Of a stretch of DNA of 50,301 nt, positions 1 through 7,944 are shown piece after piece. Every line of letters starts with the position of its first letter. The first letter of the stretch is position 1. Source of the DNA: Duganella flavida (GTDB lineage: Bacteria; Pseudomonadota; Gammaproteobacteria; Burkholderiales; Burkholderiaceae_D); assembly GCF_009857445.1 (NCBI RefSeq), contig NZ_WWCN01000027.1, positions 1,425-51,725 on the forward strand. Direction: 5' to 3'. Under the pieces are notes generated by a model. The model saw only the letters and a list, made by a program, of their open reading frames with translations, was not told where the DNA came from and searched no databases. The position numbers and the translations under genes were made by a program.

Positions 1-2
1 GC

Positions 3-138
3 GGAAGGCTGGAAGGCTGGAAGGCTGGAAGGCTGGAAGGCTGGAAGGCTGGAAGGCTGGAAGGCTGGAAGGCTGGAAGGCTGGAAGGCTGGAAGGCTGG
101 AAGGCTGGAAGGCTGGAAGGCTGGAAGGCTGGAAGGCC
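3..138. repeat. Octamer tandem repeat (GGAAGGCT)n
   Basis: Sixteen perfect head-to-tail copies of GGAAGGCT run from 3 to 130, followed by a seventeenth copy (131-138) ending in C instead of T. The array begins at the window edge, so its true length is unknown. It stops about 20 bases before a degenerate tRNA-Leu. It is not a CRISPR array, because there are no spacers. An 8-bp unit would shift reading frame if it lay in a gene, but no convincing ORF crosses it. Confidence 0.95.
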
Positions 139-160
139 AAGAGTTTTCGTATATTATTGG

Positions 161-234
161 TGCCCCCGATAACACTGCAGACTTAAAATCTGCCGCCGCG
201 AGGCGTGCCGGTTCGATTCCGGCTCGGAGCACCA
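161..234 (+). tRNA. tRNA-Leu (TAA), degenerate or lacking its D arm (probable tRNA remnant)
   Basis: The 3' two-thirds are canonical for a class II tRNA-Leu. An anticodon stem GCAGA/TCTGC (177-181 and 189-193) encloses the loop CTTAAAA with anticodon TAA at 184-186. A variable-arm hairpin GCC-GCGA-GGC follows, then a T arm GCCGG-TTCGATT-CCGGC (207-223), the 3' acceptor strand TCGGAGC (224-230) and ACCA. The 5' side does not fit: the expected acceptor strand GCTCCGA and a normal D arm are absent. Only GCCCCCGA-like sequence sits at 162-169, and the whole is about 74 nt instead of the usual 85 or so. It is probably a tRNA fragment, for example left by integration at the tRNA 3' end or by a D-arm deletion. 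Whether it is functional cannot be told from the sequence. Confidence 0.6.
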
Positions 235-270
235 CCATTCTCTTCTCTTCCTCGTAAAGCCGAGCCGAAA

Positions 271-462
271 ATGGCATCTGAAAAAACCGTAAAGTTGGTC
301 ATCGCCTGTGCGATGGTGGCCGTGGTGCTGGGTGTGGCCGGCTACGTGGTGGTGTTCTGGCATAACTACACTGGTTGCCAGCAGCTGGAGGCGGACGCGG
401 CGAAGAACGGCAAGCCGATGTCTTGCGCCGATATCAAGGCCGCTGCCAAGGCGCAGCGCTAA
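271..462 (+). CDS. Small single-pass membrane protein, hypothetical (63 aa)
   Basis: The protein is short. It has a charged N-terminus (MASEKTVK), one strongly hydrophobic segment at about residues 8-29, and a hydrophilic C-terminus containing two cysteines (YTGCQQLEAD and MSCADIKAA). This suggests an inner-membrane anchor with a small periplasmic or cytoplasmic tail, the cysteines possibly forming a disulfide. The ATG at 271 is preferred over an upstream GTG in the same frame that would begin inside the tRNA-like sequence. No family is recognised. The gene is followed immediately by an intrinsic terminator, so it is probably monocistronic. Confidence 0.55.
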   Translation: MASEKTVKLVIACAMVAVVLGVAGYVVVFWHNYTGCQQLEADAAKNGKPMSCADIKAAAKAQR

Positions 463-467
463 AGAAA

Positions 468-493
468 AAAGCCCGCAGATTTGCGGGCTTTGT
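468..493. terminator. Bidirectional intrinsic terminator
   Basis: AGCCCGCA-GATT-TGCGGGCT forms a perfect 8-bp GC-rich stem, flanked by an A-run on the left and Ts on the right. It lies between the 3' ends of the convergent genes ending at 462 (+) and 511 (-) and can serve both. Confidence 0.8.
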
Positions 494-510
494 CATTCAG
501 GAAGGGCGCT

Positions 511-801
511 TCAGACGCCTTCGATCAGGCGGAAGCCAGCCCACGACAGCGTCGTCACTTCCACCACCAGTACTTGCGGATCAGCCTGGATGGTGCTCGA
601 CAGGCGGAACACCGCGTCGCGCACTTCGTTGATGGTCTCGTTACCGCTGTAGCAGTACTCGCCTTGTGGCAAGTAGTAGCCTTTGCCGTCGTCGGCTTTG
701 ATGGCGCCGGCAACGTTGAATTTCGCCAGTTCTACATTGAGACGGTCGAAGGTATCGCTATTGACTGCAGGGTAGAAGACGCGAATGATGTAGTTAACCA
801 T
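511..801 (-). CDS. Small conserved cytoplasmic protein of unknown function (96 aa)
   Basis: The ATG at 801 is preceded by an AAGGAT ribosome site. The protein begins MVNYIIRVFYPAVNSDTFD, has no signal peptide or membrane segment, and reads as a compact alpha/beta domain with a Gly/Tyr-rich middle (KGYYLPQGEYCYSGNETI). The phrase INEVRDAVFRLSSTIQADP suggests a ferredoxin-like or single-strand-annealing fold, but that is a guess. No function is assigned. Hairpins on both sides isolate it as a single-gene unit. Confidence 0.7.
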   Translation of the reverse strand: MVNYIIRVFYPAVNSDTFDRLNVELAKFNVAGAIKADDGKGYYLPQGEYCYSGNETINEVRDAVFRLSSTIQADPQVLVVEVTTLSWAGFRLIEGV

Positions 802-836
802 GTTAAATCCTTATTGTTGATGCCGCATCATGGCAT

Positions 837-862
837 AAAAAAACGCGCCATAGCGCGTTTTT
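837..862. terminator. Intrinsic terminator hairpin
   Basis: A stem of AAAAAACGCGC and GCGCGTTTTTT encloses a CATA loop. The A/T tails on both sides give a bidirectional terminator. On the minus strand it lies just after the PEP-CTERM gene that ends at 881 and before the 96-aa gene starting at 801. Confidence 0.8.
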
Positions 863-880
863 TGTTGAAGCTGGGAACAA

Positions 881-1564
881 TCAGCCTTGGCGACGGCGGC
901 GAGCGGCAAAGCCTACCAGGCCCAGGCCAGCCAGCAGCATGGCGTAGGTTTCTGGCTCCGGCACGGCAGCGATGGCCGATTTGCCGATGGTGCTGAAGGT
1001 AGTGTAGTTGCCGTACTGGTTGTTCACGAACTGCTGCGACGGGGTGTAGCCGCCGAAGTAGCTGGAGATGCCCACGGTGTTGTCGCCAACCGAAACGTTA
1101 CCCAGCGTGATGCTGAAGGTTGCGGTCGAGCCGATCTGGTAGACCGATTCCGTGTACTGGCCCCAGAAGGTGAAGGCTTGATAACCGGCCGGTGCGGCCA
1201 TATTTTGCGAGGTGTTGCTGCCGCCCAGTGCCAGGTCCAGGCCGGTGGAGAAACCGGTGCTCCAGAAGCCAGGGGCATGTTGTTCGCCAACGTAAGGCAG
1301 TGGGGCGGTAGCGCCGACGAAGGTGGCGCTGGTTGGCACGTAGATGGTCAGGCCATCCAGGCCGGTCTGGGTGCCGGCGACGCCCTGGCCCAGGTTTTTC
1401 ACGGTGTAGGTGAATACATACTCGTTGTTGTGGCCGGACACTTGATCGGCGGACGAGGTGATACTGTATTGGCCGGTCAGGTCGGTGACGACTGCGCCTG
1501 CCAGATTGCTGACGGCGGCGGCAACTGCGAAGGCGGCTACTTTAAGTGCGGTCTTTGCGAACAT
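881..1564 (-). CDS. PEP-CTERM sorting domain-containing secreted protein (227 aa)
   Basis: An N-terminal signal peptide (about residues 1-24, AAAVSNLAGA) precedes a beta-rich, Gly/Thr/Asn-rich body of about 175 residues. The C-terminus is a textbook PEP-CTERM tripartite signal: VPEPETYAMLLAGL, a short hydrophobic stretch, then the basic cluster RRRR. PEP-CTERM proteins are cleaved by an exosortase and delivered to the cell surface or exopolysaccharide matrix. No exosortase gene is visible in this window, so it must be encoded elsewhere. The body resembles no catalytic family that I recognise. The ATG at 1564 follows a GGGGA-type ribosome site. The gene stands alone between hairpins. Confidence 0.9.
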   Translation of the reverse strand: MFAKTALKVAAFAVAAAVSNLAGAVVTDLTGQYSITSSADQVSGHNNEYVFTYTVKNLGQGVAGTQTGLDGLTIYVPTSATFVGATAPLPYVGEQHAPGFWSTGFSTGLDLALGGSNTSQNMAAPAGYQAFTFWGQYTESVYQIGSTATFSITLGNVSVGDNTVGISSYFGGYTPSQQFVNNQYGNYTTFSTIGKSAIAAVPEPETYAMLLAGLGLVGFAARRRRQG

Positions 1565-1670
1565 GTTATTTCCCCGGAGAATTAATATTTACTGTAATGC
1601 ATTCACGATAGCATGAATGTATATCAATGTCATTGTCAGAGTGTAATGTTTGTTGCATTTTCGAAAAAAA

Positions 1671-1708
1671 CAAAGCCCCAAGCAGGCGGGGAACCTGTCG
1701 GGGCTTTG
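1671..1708 (-). terminator. Hairpin with minus-strand T-run upstream of the PEP-CTERM gene
   Basis: CAAAGCCCC (1671-1679) pairs with GGGGCTTTG (1700-1708), and an inner stem CAGG/CCTG lies inside the loop. Read on the minus strand the stem is followed by a run of seven Ts (1664-1670), so it is shaped as a minus-strand terminator. No minus-strand gene lies immediately to its right, so it may be an attenuator in the PEP-CTERM leader or an insulator between the divergent units. Confidence 0.6.
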
Positions 1709-1807
1709 CGTCAATTGGCGGAGAAAGCACGTTTGACTGATTGGAAGTGTAGTTTTGCTTTCTTAAAAACGCCTTAGTAGAATGCTGGACGGAATTCAAG
1801 GATATCT

Positions 1808-2647
1808 ATGCAGATCAAAATTAATGAAACACTGCGCGCTTACATCGAGCCGCTGACGGAAAGTGAATACCAGGCGCTGGAGCGCAGCATCCTGACCGAA
1901 GGCTGCCGCGATGCACTGGTGCTGTGGGAAGACGTGCTGGTGGACGGCCACAACCGCTACCAGATTTGCCAGGAACACGGCGTTCCATTCAAGGCCATCG
2001 AAAACACCAGCTTCCGCAGCCTGGAAGACGTGAAGCTGTGGATGATCGATAACAACCTCGGTCGCCGCAGCATTTCCGACTACCAGCGCGGTGTGCTGGC
2101 GCTGCGCAAGAAGGAAATCATGAGCGCGCGCGCACTGGAGCTGGCTGCCGAAGCGGCGGCTGAAGATGCCCGTATCGCGCCGCAGGACGGCGAGGCCGCG
2201 CAGAAAAAGCCGGCCGCCATGCCGCTGGCGTCGCGCGAGGACATTGCCCGTGCCGCCCGTTTAAGCAGCGCCACCATCGGCCAGATCGAAAAGATCCAGA
2301 AGACTGCAACGCCGGAGCTGGTGGAAGCGGTACGTGCCGGCACCATCTCGATCAACGCCGCTGCTACCGTGGCCTCGCTGCCGGAAGAAGTGCAGCTAGC
2401 GGCAGTCGCCGGTGGCAAGAAGGAATTGCAGAAGGCCGCCAAGGAAGTGCGTGACCTGCGCGCTGCCTCGCGTCCGACCAAGGAGCCGAAAGAGGGCAAG
2501 CCTGCGCCGGCGGTTGACTACAGCGACATGCCGACCGATGTGAGGGAGCTGCGCGCCGAAAATGCCGCGCTGCGTGAAAAGAACGCGACCCTGCTGGAAG
2601 AAATCACCGTCCTGCAGCGCCGTATCTCCGAACTGGCGAGCGCCTGA
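1808..2647 (+). CDS. ParB/Spo0J-like N-terminal domain protein with HTH and C-terminal coiled coil (279 aa)
   Basis: The N-terminal third carries a ParB-type nucleotide-binding motif region (LTESEYQALERSILTEGCRD, then LVDGHNRYQIC). A middle region with a predicted helix-turn-helix follows (REDIARAARLSSATIGQIEK, about residues 142-161). After an Ala/Lys/Pro-rich linker there is a heptad-like coiled coil (ELRAENAALREKNATLLEE, about 246-278). An AAGGA ribosome site precedes the ATG. No ParA partner or parS site is apparent nearby, so this is not a standard partition locus. A stand-alone ParB-fold DNA-binding regulator is more likely. Its stop is followed after one base by the acylase start, so the two may be cotranscribed. 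Confidence 0.75.
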   Translation: MQIKINETLRAYIEPLTESEYQALERSILTEGCRDALVLWEDVLVDGHNRYQICQEHGVPFKAIENTSFRSLEDVKLWMIDNNLGRRSISDYQRGVLALRKKEIMSARALELAAEAAAEDARIAPQDGEAAQKKPAAMPLASREDIARAARLSSATIGQIEKIQKTATPELVEAVRAGTISINAAATVASLPEEVQLAAVAGGKKELQKAAKEVRDLRAASRPTKEPKEGKPAPAVDYSDMPTDVRELRAENAALREKNATLLEEITVLQRRISELASA

Positions 2648-2648
2648 T

Positions 2649-4856
2649 ATGCGTATACCGCTCGCTCTCCTCTGTTTAGTTTCGGTGGGCGCAGCGGCTA
2701 CTGCAGCTGCAGAGCCTGTGGCCCCGGTCAACGAAGGCGTGCGCCTGAAGGTCGCCGCCAAGCGTGTGACCATCTTGCGCGACAAATGGGGCATCCCCCA
2801 CATCTACGGCAAGACCGACGCCGACGCAGTATTCGGCATGGTCTACGCGCAGGCGGAAGATGATTTCCACCGCGTTGAGCTCAACTTCATCAACGCGATG
2901 GGCCGGCTGGCGGAAGTGGAGGGCGAGGCCGAGCTGTATAAAGACCTGCGCATGAAGCTCTTCATCACGCCCGATGAATTGAAACGCCAGTACGCGCAGG
3001 CGCCGGTGTGGCTGAAAAAGCTGATGAACGCCTGGGCCGATGGCCTCAATTACTACCTGCAAACGCATCCCGAAGTGAAGCCCGCGCTGCTCACGCATTT
3101 TGAGCCGTGGATGGCGCTTAGCTTCAGCGAAGGCAGCATCGGCGGCGATATCGAAACGGTGGACATCAAGCAGCTGCAGGCCTTGTATGCTGACGGCGCC
3201 AAGCTGCCGCTGATGTCGCCGGTGCTGGTGTCGTCCAACGATGGCATCGACATGGACAAGGAGCCGGGCGGTTCCAACGGCTTCGCCATCGCCCCATCGC
3301 GCACCAAAAACGGCCGCGCGCTGCTGATGATTAATCCCCACACCTCATTCTACTTCCGTCCCGAGATCCAGGTGCATAGCGAACAAGGCTTGAATGCATA
3401 TGGCGCTGTGACCTGGGGCCAGTTCTTTGTCTACCAGGGCTTCAACGACCGCGTGGGCTGGATGCACACCTCCGGCGGCGGTGATGTGATCGATGAGTAC
3501 CTTGAAACCATCAGCGAAAAAGACGGCCAGTTCTTCTACCAGTACGGCAGTGAACAGCGTCCGCTGAAAGCCGTGGACATCGCGCTGCCCTACAAAACCA
3601 AGGACGGCATGGCCAGCAAGACGGTGCGCGTCTACTACAGCCACCACGGCCCGATCGTGCGCGTCAAGGATGGCAAGTGGGTCGCCGTGCGCCTGATGAA
3701 CGAGCCGCTGAAGGCGCTGACCCAATCCTTCATCCGCACCAAGGCCCGCAGCTACAAAGACTTCTACAAGTCGATGGAGCTGCGCACCAATTCGTCCAAC
3801 AACACCGTGTACGCGGACGCCGACGGCAACATCGCTTACTTCCACGGGAACTTCGTCCCGCGCCGCGATCCGCAGTTCGACTGGAAGCATCCGGTGGACG
3901 GCAGCAATCCCGCCACGGAGTGGAAAGGCCTGCACGTAGTTAAAGAGACCATCACCCTGTTCAATCCAAAGAACGGCTGGATCCAGAACACCAACAACTG
4001 GCCATACACGGTCGCCGGCCCATACAGTCCGAAGGTAAAGGACTATCCGGCCTACATGTCGATGAATCCTGAGAACCCGCGCGGCATCCACGCCGTGCGC
4101 GTGCTGGAAAATAAAAAGGACTTCACCGTCGACAGCCTGATCGCCGCAGCCTACGACAGCCAGCTGCCGGCCTTCGAGCCGCTGCTGCCGCAACTGTTCG
4201 CCGCCTACGACGAACTGCCGGCCGATGACGCACGCAAGGCCGCACTGGCGCCGCAGATCGCCGCGCTGCGCGGCTGGAACATGCGCTATTCACTGGAGTC
4301 GACCGCTACTTCGCTGGCGATCTACTGGGCGCAGGATTTGTGGACTACCTACCAGCCGGCTGCCAAGGCCAAGGAAGTGCAGGTGCTGGACTACATCCAG
4401 GCTGCCATCACGCCGCAGCAGCGCCTTGAAGCGCTGGAGCACGCAGTGGCCAAGCTGACCAAGGACTTCGGTAACTGGCAAACGCCGTGGGGCGAAATCA
4501 ATCGCTTCCAACGTTTAACCGGTGATGTGGTGCAGCCGTTTGATGACAGCAAACCCAGTCTGCCGGTGGCTTTCGCCTCGGCCAACTGGGGATCGCTGGC
4601 GGCGTACGGCATGACCACCAAGCAGACCACCAAGCGCATTTACGGCGAGCGTGGCAACAGCTTCGTAGCGGCGGTGGAGTTTGGACCGCGCATCAAGGCA
4701 CGCAGCATCCTGGCGGGTGGGCAGAGTGGCAATCCGGCCTCGCCGCATTTCTACGACCAGGCCGCGATGTACGCGCGCGGGGAATTCAAGGACGTCTTGT
4801 TCTACAAGGCGGACGTGGAGAAGAACCTCGAACGCCGCTACCATCCGGGCGAGTAA
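2649..4856 (+). CDS. Penicillin acylase family Ntn hydrolase (acyl-homoserine lactone acylase-like, 735 aa)
   Basis: The enzyme starts at the ATG at 2649, giving a clean signal peptide (MRIPLALLCLVSVGAAATAA). The alpha chain contains RDKWGIPHIYGKTDADAVF and MVYAQAEDDFHRVE, as in penicillin, cephalosporin and AHL acylases. The autoprocessing site and nucleophile are in EPGGSNGFAIAPSRT, with Ser209 as the new N-terminal residue of the beta chain. Typical downstream phrases follow (INPHTSFYFRP, RTNSSNNTVYADADGNIAYF, NPRGIHAVRVL). Such periplasmic enzymes hydrolyse the amide of acylated substrates; quorum-sensing signals or cyclic lipopeptides are possible substrates, but the sequence does not decide this. 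It directly follows the ParB-like gene with a one-base gap and ends flush against the convergent HNH gene. Confidence 0.88.
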   Translation: MRIPLALLCLVSVGAAATAAAEPVAPVNEGVRLKVAAKRVTILRDKWGIPHIYGKTDADAVFGMVYAQAEDDFHRVELNFINAMGRLAEVEGEAELYKDLRMKLFITPDELKRQYAQAPVWLKKLMNAWADGLNYYLQTHPEVKPALLTHFEPWMALSFSEGSIGGDIETVDIKQLQALYADGAKLPLMSPVLVSSNDGIDMDKEPGGSNGFAIAPSRTKNGRALLMINPHTSFYFRPEIQVHSEQGLNAYGAVTWGQFFVYQGFNDRVGWMHTSGGGDVIDEYLETISEKDGQFFYQYGSEQRPLKAVDIALPYKTKDGMASKTVRVYYSHHGPIVRVKDGKWVAVRLMNEPLKALTQSFIRTKARSYKDFYKSMELRTNSSNNTVYADADGNIAYFHGNFVPRRDPQFDWKHPVDGSNPATEWKGLHVVKETITLFNPKNGWIQNTNNWPYTVAGPYSPKVKDYPAYMSMNPENPRGIHAVRVLENKKDFTVDSLIAAAYDSQLPAFEPLLPQLFAAYDELPADDARKAALAPQIAALRGWNMRYSLESTATSLAIYWAQDLWTTYQPAAKAKEVQVLDYIQAAITPQQRLEALEHAVAKLTKDFGNWQTPWGEINRFQRLTGDVVQPFDDSKPSLPVAFASANWGSLAAYGMTTKQTTKRIYGERGNSFVAAVEFGPRIKARSILAGGQSGNPASPHFYDQAAMYARGEFKDVLFYKADVEKNLERRYHPGE

Positions 4857-5225
4857 TCAGCTAGTACGGGCCTCGGTCGCTTCGGCCTTGGCCCACTGCA
4901 GGTTCTCGACCTTGTTGTTGCGGACATTGCCGTCCTTGTGGCGAACCGTCGGGTACTTGTTTGGATTCGGCAGATAAGTCTCCGCCACCAGCTCGTGGAC
5001 GAAGAACTCACCGAGGCGCGAGCCGCCGCGCAGCTTGACCTTCAAGCCTTCCGGATACAGCTTCGGTTTGAGCGCGCTGACCTTGGAACCTGCGGCCAGC
5101 AGCACGCGGCCGTCCTTGGACACTTTGTAGTAGTCGCTGCCGACTACCGGCTTGGCGCTGGCGACGATGATCGAGTAGGCGAAAGCCAGCGCCAGTAAGA
5201 TGGCGATAATGAATATGAATTCCAT
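4857..5225 (-). CDS. Membrane-anchored HNH-type (HNH_3-like) protein (122 aa)
   Basis: The N-terminus (MEFIFIIAILLALAFAYSII) is a single hydrophobic helix. The C-terminal half has the phage/homing-type HNH signature: FVHELVAETYLPN, then VRHKDGNVRNNKVENLQWA, the His-Lys-Asp-Gly-Asn and Asn-Asn elements of HNH_3. The family is usually soluble endonucleases in phages or introns, so the N-terminal anchor is unusual. Nuclease activity is inferred only. The ATG lies 17 bases after the stop of the gamma-lyase gene on the same strand, so it could ride on the transsulfuration transcript. Its stop abuts the stop of the convergent acylase with no spacer. Confidence 0.7.
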   Translation of the reverse strand: MEFIFIIAILLALAFAYSIIVASAKPVVGSDYYKVSKDGRVLLAAGSKVSALKPKLYPEGLKVKLRGGSRLGEFFVHELVAETYLPNPNKYPTVRHKDGNVRNNKVENLQWAKAEATEARTS

Positions 5226-5242
5226 GCGCAGAATATTAGCAG

Positions 5243-6415
5243 TTAAATAGCACCGAGCGAACTGCGAATATCGGCCTTTAAATCCTCTATATCTTCAATT
5301 CCCACTGAAAGCCGGATCAAGCCGTCGCCGATGCCCAAGGCCGCGCGCTGGGCTGGCGGGATGCTGGCGTGGGTCATCAGCGCAGGGTGTTCGATCAGGC
5401 TTTCGACGCCGCCCAGGCTCTCGGCCAGCGCAAACACTTTGAAGCTTTCGAGGAAGCGGCGCGCGCCCGGCAGGTCGGTATCGAGGTCGATCGAGATGAT
5501 GCCGCCGAAGCCTTGCATCTGTCGCTTGGCTAGGTCATGCTGCGGGTGCGATTCCAGGCCAGGATAGAACACCTTGCGCACCTTGGGCTGCTGCTCTAGC
5601 CAGCGGGCCAGTTCCAGTGCACTGGCGCAGTGGCGCTCCATGCGAATGGCCAGCGTCTTCACGCCGCGCAGTGCGAGGAAGCTGTCGAACGGACCGGCAA
5701 TCGCGCCCACGGAGTTCTGCAGGAATGCCACTTGCTCGCACCACGCCTTCTGGTGCGGCTCGCCGCCCACCACCGCGATGCCGCCGATGATGTCCGAGTG
5801 GCCGTTCAAATACTTGGTGGCCGAGTGCACCACGATGTCGAAGCCATGTTCCAGCGGGCGCTGGACGATCGGGCTGGCAAACGTGTTGTCGGCCACCGCG
5901 ATGATGCCGCGCTCGCGGCAAATCCGCGCAATCGCCTGCAAATCGGCTAGCTTGAGCATGGGATTGGTCGGCGTTTCAACCCACACCATCCTGGTTTCGG
6001 GCTTGATCGCGGCCAGCAGATTTTCGGGATTGGTCAGGTCGACGTAGGTGAAATCGTGGCCCGCGCTGCGGCGGCGCACGCGCTCGAACAGACGGTAAGT
6101 GCCGCCGTACATATCGTCACCGGCGATGATGTGCGAGCCGGCGTCGGCCAACTCCAGTACCGTCGATATCGCAGCGAGGCCGGAGGCAAAGGCGAAACCT
6201 TGTGCGCCGCTTTCCAGATCAGCCACGCAGCGCTCCAGCGCCCAGCGCGTGGGATTGTGCGAGCGGCCATAATCGAGGCCCTTGTGCACGCCGGGGCTAT
6301 CCTGCACGAAGGTGGAAGTGGCGTAAATCGGCGGCATGATGGCGCCAGTGGACGGATCGGGCGATTGACCGGCATGGATCACGCGCGTGGCGAGTGCGGA
6401 TTTTTTCTCGTTCAA
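5243..6415 (-). CDS. Cystathionine gamma-lyase/gamma-synthase (Cys/Met metabolism PLP enzyme, 390 aa)
   Basis: This is a fold-type I PLP enzyme of the Cys/Met family. The PLP lysine is Lys201 in HSATKYLNGHSD. Other family landmarks include HAGQSPDPSTGAIMPPIYAT, YGRSHNPTRWALE, FASGLAAI, and the C-terminal ESLGGVESLIEHPALMTHAS. With the adjacent cystathionine beta-synthase it probably cleaves cystathionine to cysteine (reverse transsulfuration, MccB-like). Gamma-synthase activity cannot be excluded from sequence. The start is a TTG at 6415: a GAAGGA ribosome site lies upstream and the TTGA overlaps the stop of the upstream gene, indicating translational coupling. Confidence 0.9.
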   Translation of the reverse strand: MNEKKSALATRVIHAGQSPDPSTGAIMPPIYATSTFVQDSPGVHKGLDYGRSHNPTRWALERCVADLESGAQGFAFASGLAAISTVLELADAGSHIIAGDDMYGGTYRLFERVRRRSAGHDFTYVDLTNPENLLAAIKPETRMVWVETPTNPMLKLADLQAIARICRERGIIAVADNTFASPIVQRPLEHGFDIVVHSATKYLNGHSDIIGGIAVVGGEPHQKAWCEQVAFLQNSVGAIAGPFDSFLALRGVKTLAIRMERHCASALELARWLEQQPKVRKVFYPGLESHPQHDLAKRQMQGFGGIISIDLDTDLPGARRFLESFKVFALAESLGGVESLIEHPALMTHASIPPAQRAALGIGDGLIRLSVGIEDIEDLKADIRSSLGAI

Positions 6416-7779
6416 GATAGCGTCCTTCGCAGATGGTTGAGCAAATCGTAGCGGGTAATCAGGCCGTAGAAAGTGGCGCCTTCGGCCACCACCGCTGTCA
6501 GGCCGCGGTCCAGCGTGTCGCGTAGCGCTTGCAGTTCGGAGGAGGGCGATAGGATTTCCAGCCGACGCGTCATGGTCGTGCCGACTTGGTTGTTGAAACG
6601 CTCCGGCTGCGTGCCGACCGACAGCAGCAAGTCCGATTCGTCGATAATGCCCACTAGCTGCCCGCCCGAAAGTACCGGCAGCTGCGCCACATCGGCCGCG
6701 CGCATGCGGTTGAAGGCGATCATCAGCGTATCGTCCGGCGTGACGCTGATGACTTCACCGGCGTCGAAGCGGCGGCCTATCAAATCGCGTAGATCCTTAT
6801 GCTGCGGGCGTTCCAGCAAGCCCTGGTCGCGCATCCAGCCATCGTTGTAGACCTTGGACAGGTAGCGCGTGCCGGTGTCGCACACAAAACTGACCACGCG
6901 TTTGGGCGTGGTTTGCTCGCGGCAGTAGCGCAGGGCGGCGGCCAGCAGGGTGCCGGTGGACGAACCGCCCGGTATGCCTTCCTCTTTTAGCAAAGCGCGC
7001 GCGGTAGCGAAGCTTTCCCTGTCGTCGATGGTGTAGGCCTGCTTTACTGCCGTCATGTCGGCGATGGCGGGGATGAAGTCTTCGCCTATGCCTTCCACCG
7101 CCCATGAGCCGCTGGTATCGGACACGTGGCCGGTCTTCACATATTCGGCGAGGATGGAGCCGGCGGGATCGGCCAGAATAAATTCAACATGCGGAGCAAC
7201 TTGGCGGAAGTAGCGCGTCAAGCCGGTCAGCGTGCCGGATGAACCGACGCCAACCACGATGGCATCCACCTTGTGCGCCATCTGCTCCCAGATTTCCGGG
7301 CCGGTGGTGGTTTCGTGCGCCAGCGGATTGGCGGGATTGTTGAACTGGTCCGAGTACCACGCACCCGGCATTTCGGCCGCCAGCCGCGCCGCGTAATCCT
7401 GATAGTACTCGGGATGGCCTTTGCCGACGTCGGAACGGGTAGTGCGCACCTCGGCGCCTAGCGCCTTCAGGTGCAGTACTTTTTCGGTCGACATTTTGTC
7501 GGGCACCACCAGCAGCACGCGGTAGCCTTTCAGCCGTCCGACCAGCGCCAGACCGAGACCGGTGTTGCCGGCAGTGGCTTCAATGATGGTGCCGCCCGGC
7601 TTGAGCCGGCCCTCCGCTTCGGCCGCTTCTATCATGGCCAGGCCAATGCGGTCCTTGATCGAGCCGCCGGGGTTTTGCGATTCCAGTTTGAGGAACAGTT
7701 GGCAAGGACCTGTGTCGAGGCGGGTAACTTCAACCAGCGGCGTCTTGCCAATCAGGGTGAACAATGCGGGTGTACGCAT
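6412..7779 (-). CDS. Pyridoxal-phosphate cystathionine beta-synthase with C-terminal CBS pair (455 aa)
   Basis: The N-terminal domain is a fold-type II PLP synthase: LIGKTPLVEVTRLD, the PLP Lys42 in NPGGSIKDRIG, ATAGNTGLGLAL, VGVGSSGTLTG and the phosphate loop GGSSTG. Residues about 330-455 form two CBS motifs (VISVTPDDTLMIAFNRMRAA and GLTAVVAEGATFYGLITRYD). There is no N-terminal haem-binding extension. It condenses serine (or O-acetylserine) with homocysteine to cystathionine, feeding the next gene. The ATG at 7779 is preferred to an upstream start because AGGAG lies eight bases before it. The pair forms a four-base-overlap operon that may include the HNH gene. Confidence 0.9.
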   Translation of the reverse strand: MRTPALFTLIGKTPLVEVTRLDTGPCQLFLKLESQNPGGSIKDRIGLAMIEAAEAEGRLKPGGTIIEATAGNTGLGLALVGRLKGYRVLLVVPDKMSTEKVLHLKALGAEVRTTRSDVGKGHPEYYQDYAARLAAEMPGAWYSDQFNNPANPLAHETTTGPEIWEQMAHKVDAIVVGVGSSGTLTGLTRYFRQVAPHVEFILADPAGSILAEYVKTGHVSDTSGSWAVEGIGEDFIPAIADMTAVKQAYTIDDRESFATARALLKEEGIPGGSSTGTLLAAALRYCREQTTPKRVVSFVCDTGTRYLSKVYNDGWMRDQGLLERPQHKDLRDLIGRRFDAGEVISVTPDDTLMIAFNRMRAADVAQLPVLSGGQLVGIIDESDLLLSVGTQPERFNNQVGTTMTRRLEILSPSSELQALRDTLDRGLTAVVAEGATFYGLITRYDLLNHLRRTLS

Positions 7780-7944
7780 GAGGATCTCCTGGCTGCATGA
7801 AGAGCAAGTATGCGCCATTTCGTCTCATGCTGCATTTCCTTAGCCGGTAACCTCGTCCTTCGCTTGCTTGTGGGTTTTGCGGTAGATGGCCAGTTCAGCT
7901 TCACTTCGGCTCGGGTTTTGGTCGAAACGAGGCTGGTGCGCGAT

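Noticed and set aside
3..138. Possible CRISPR array
   Set aside because: Units are 8 bp and contiguous, with no spacers and no cas genes.
1808..2647. Chromosome or plasmid partition locus
   Set aside because: There is no ParA gene, no parS-like repeats and no replication gene nearby.
5243..7779. O-acetylserine sulfhydrylase/methionine gamma-lyase reading of the PLP pair
   Set aside because: The C-terminal CBS pair and the coupling to a gamma-family enzyme favour cystathionine beta-synthase plus gamma-lyase; other activities remain possible but less likely.
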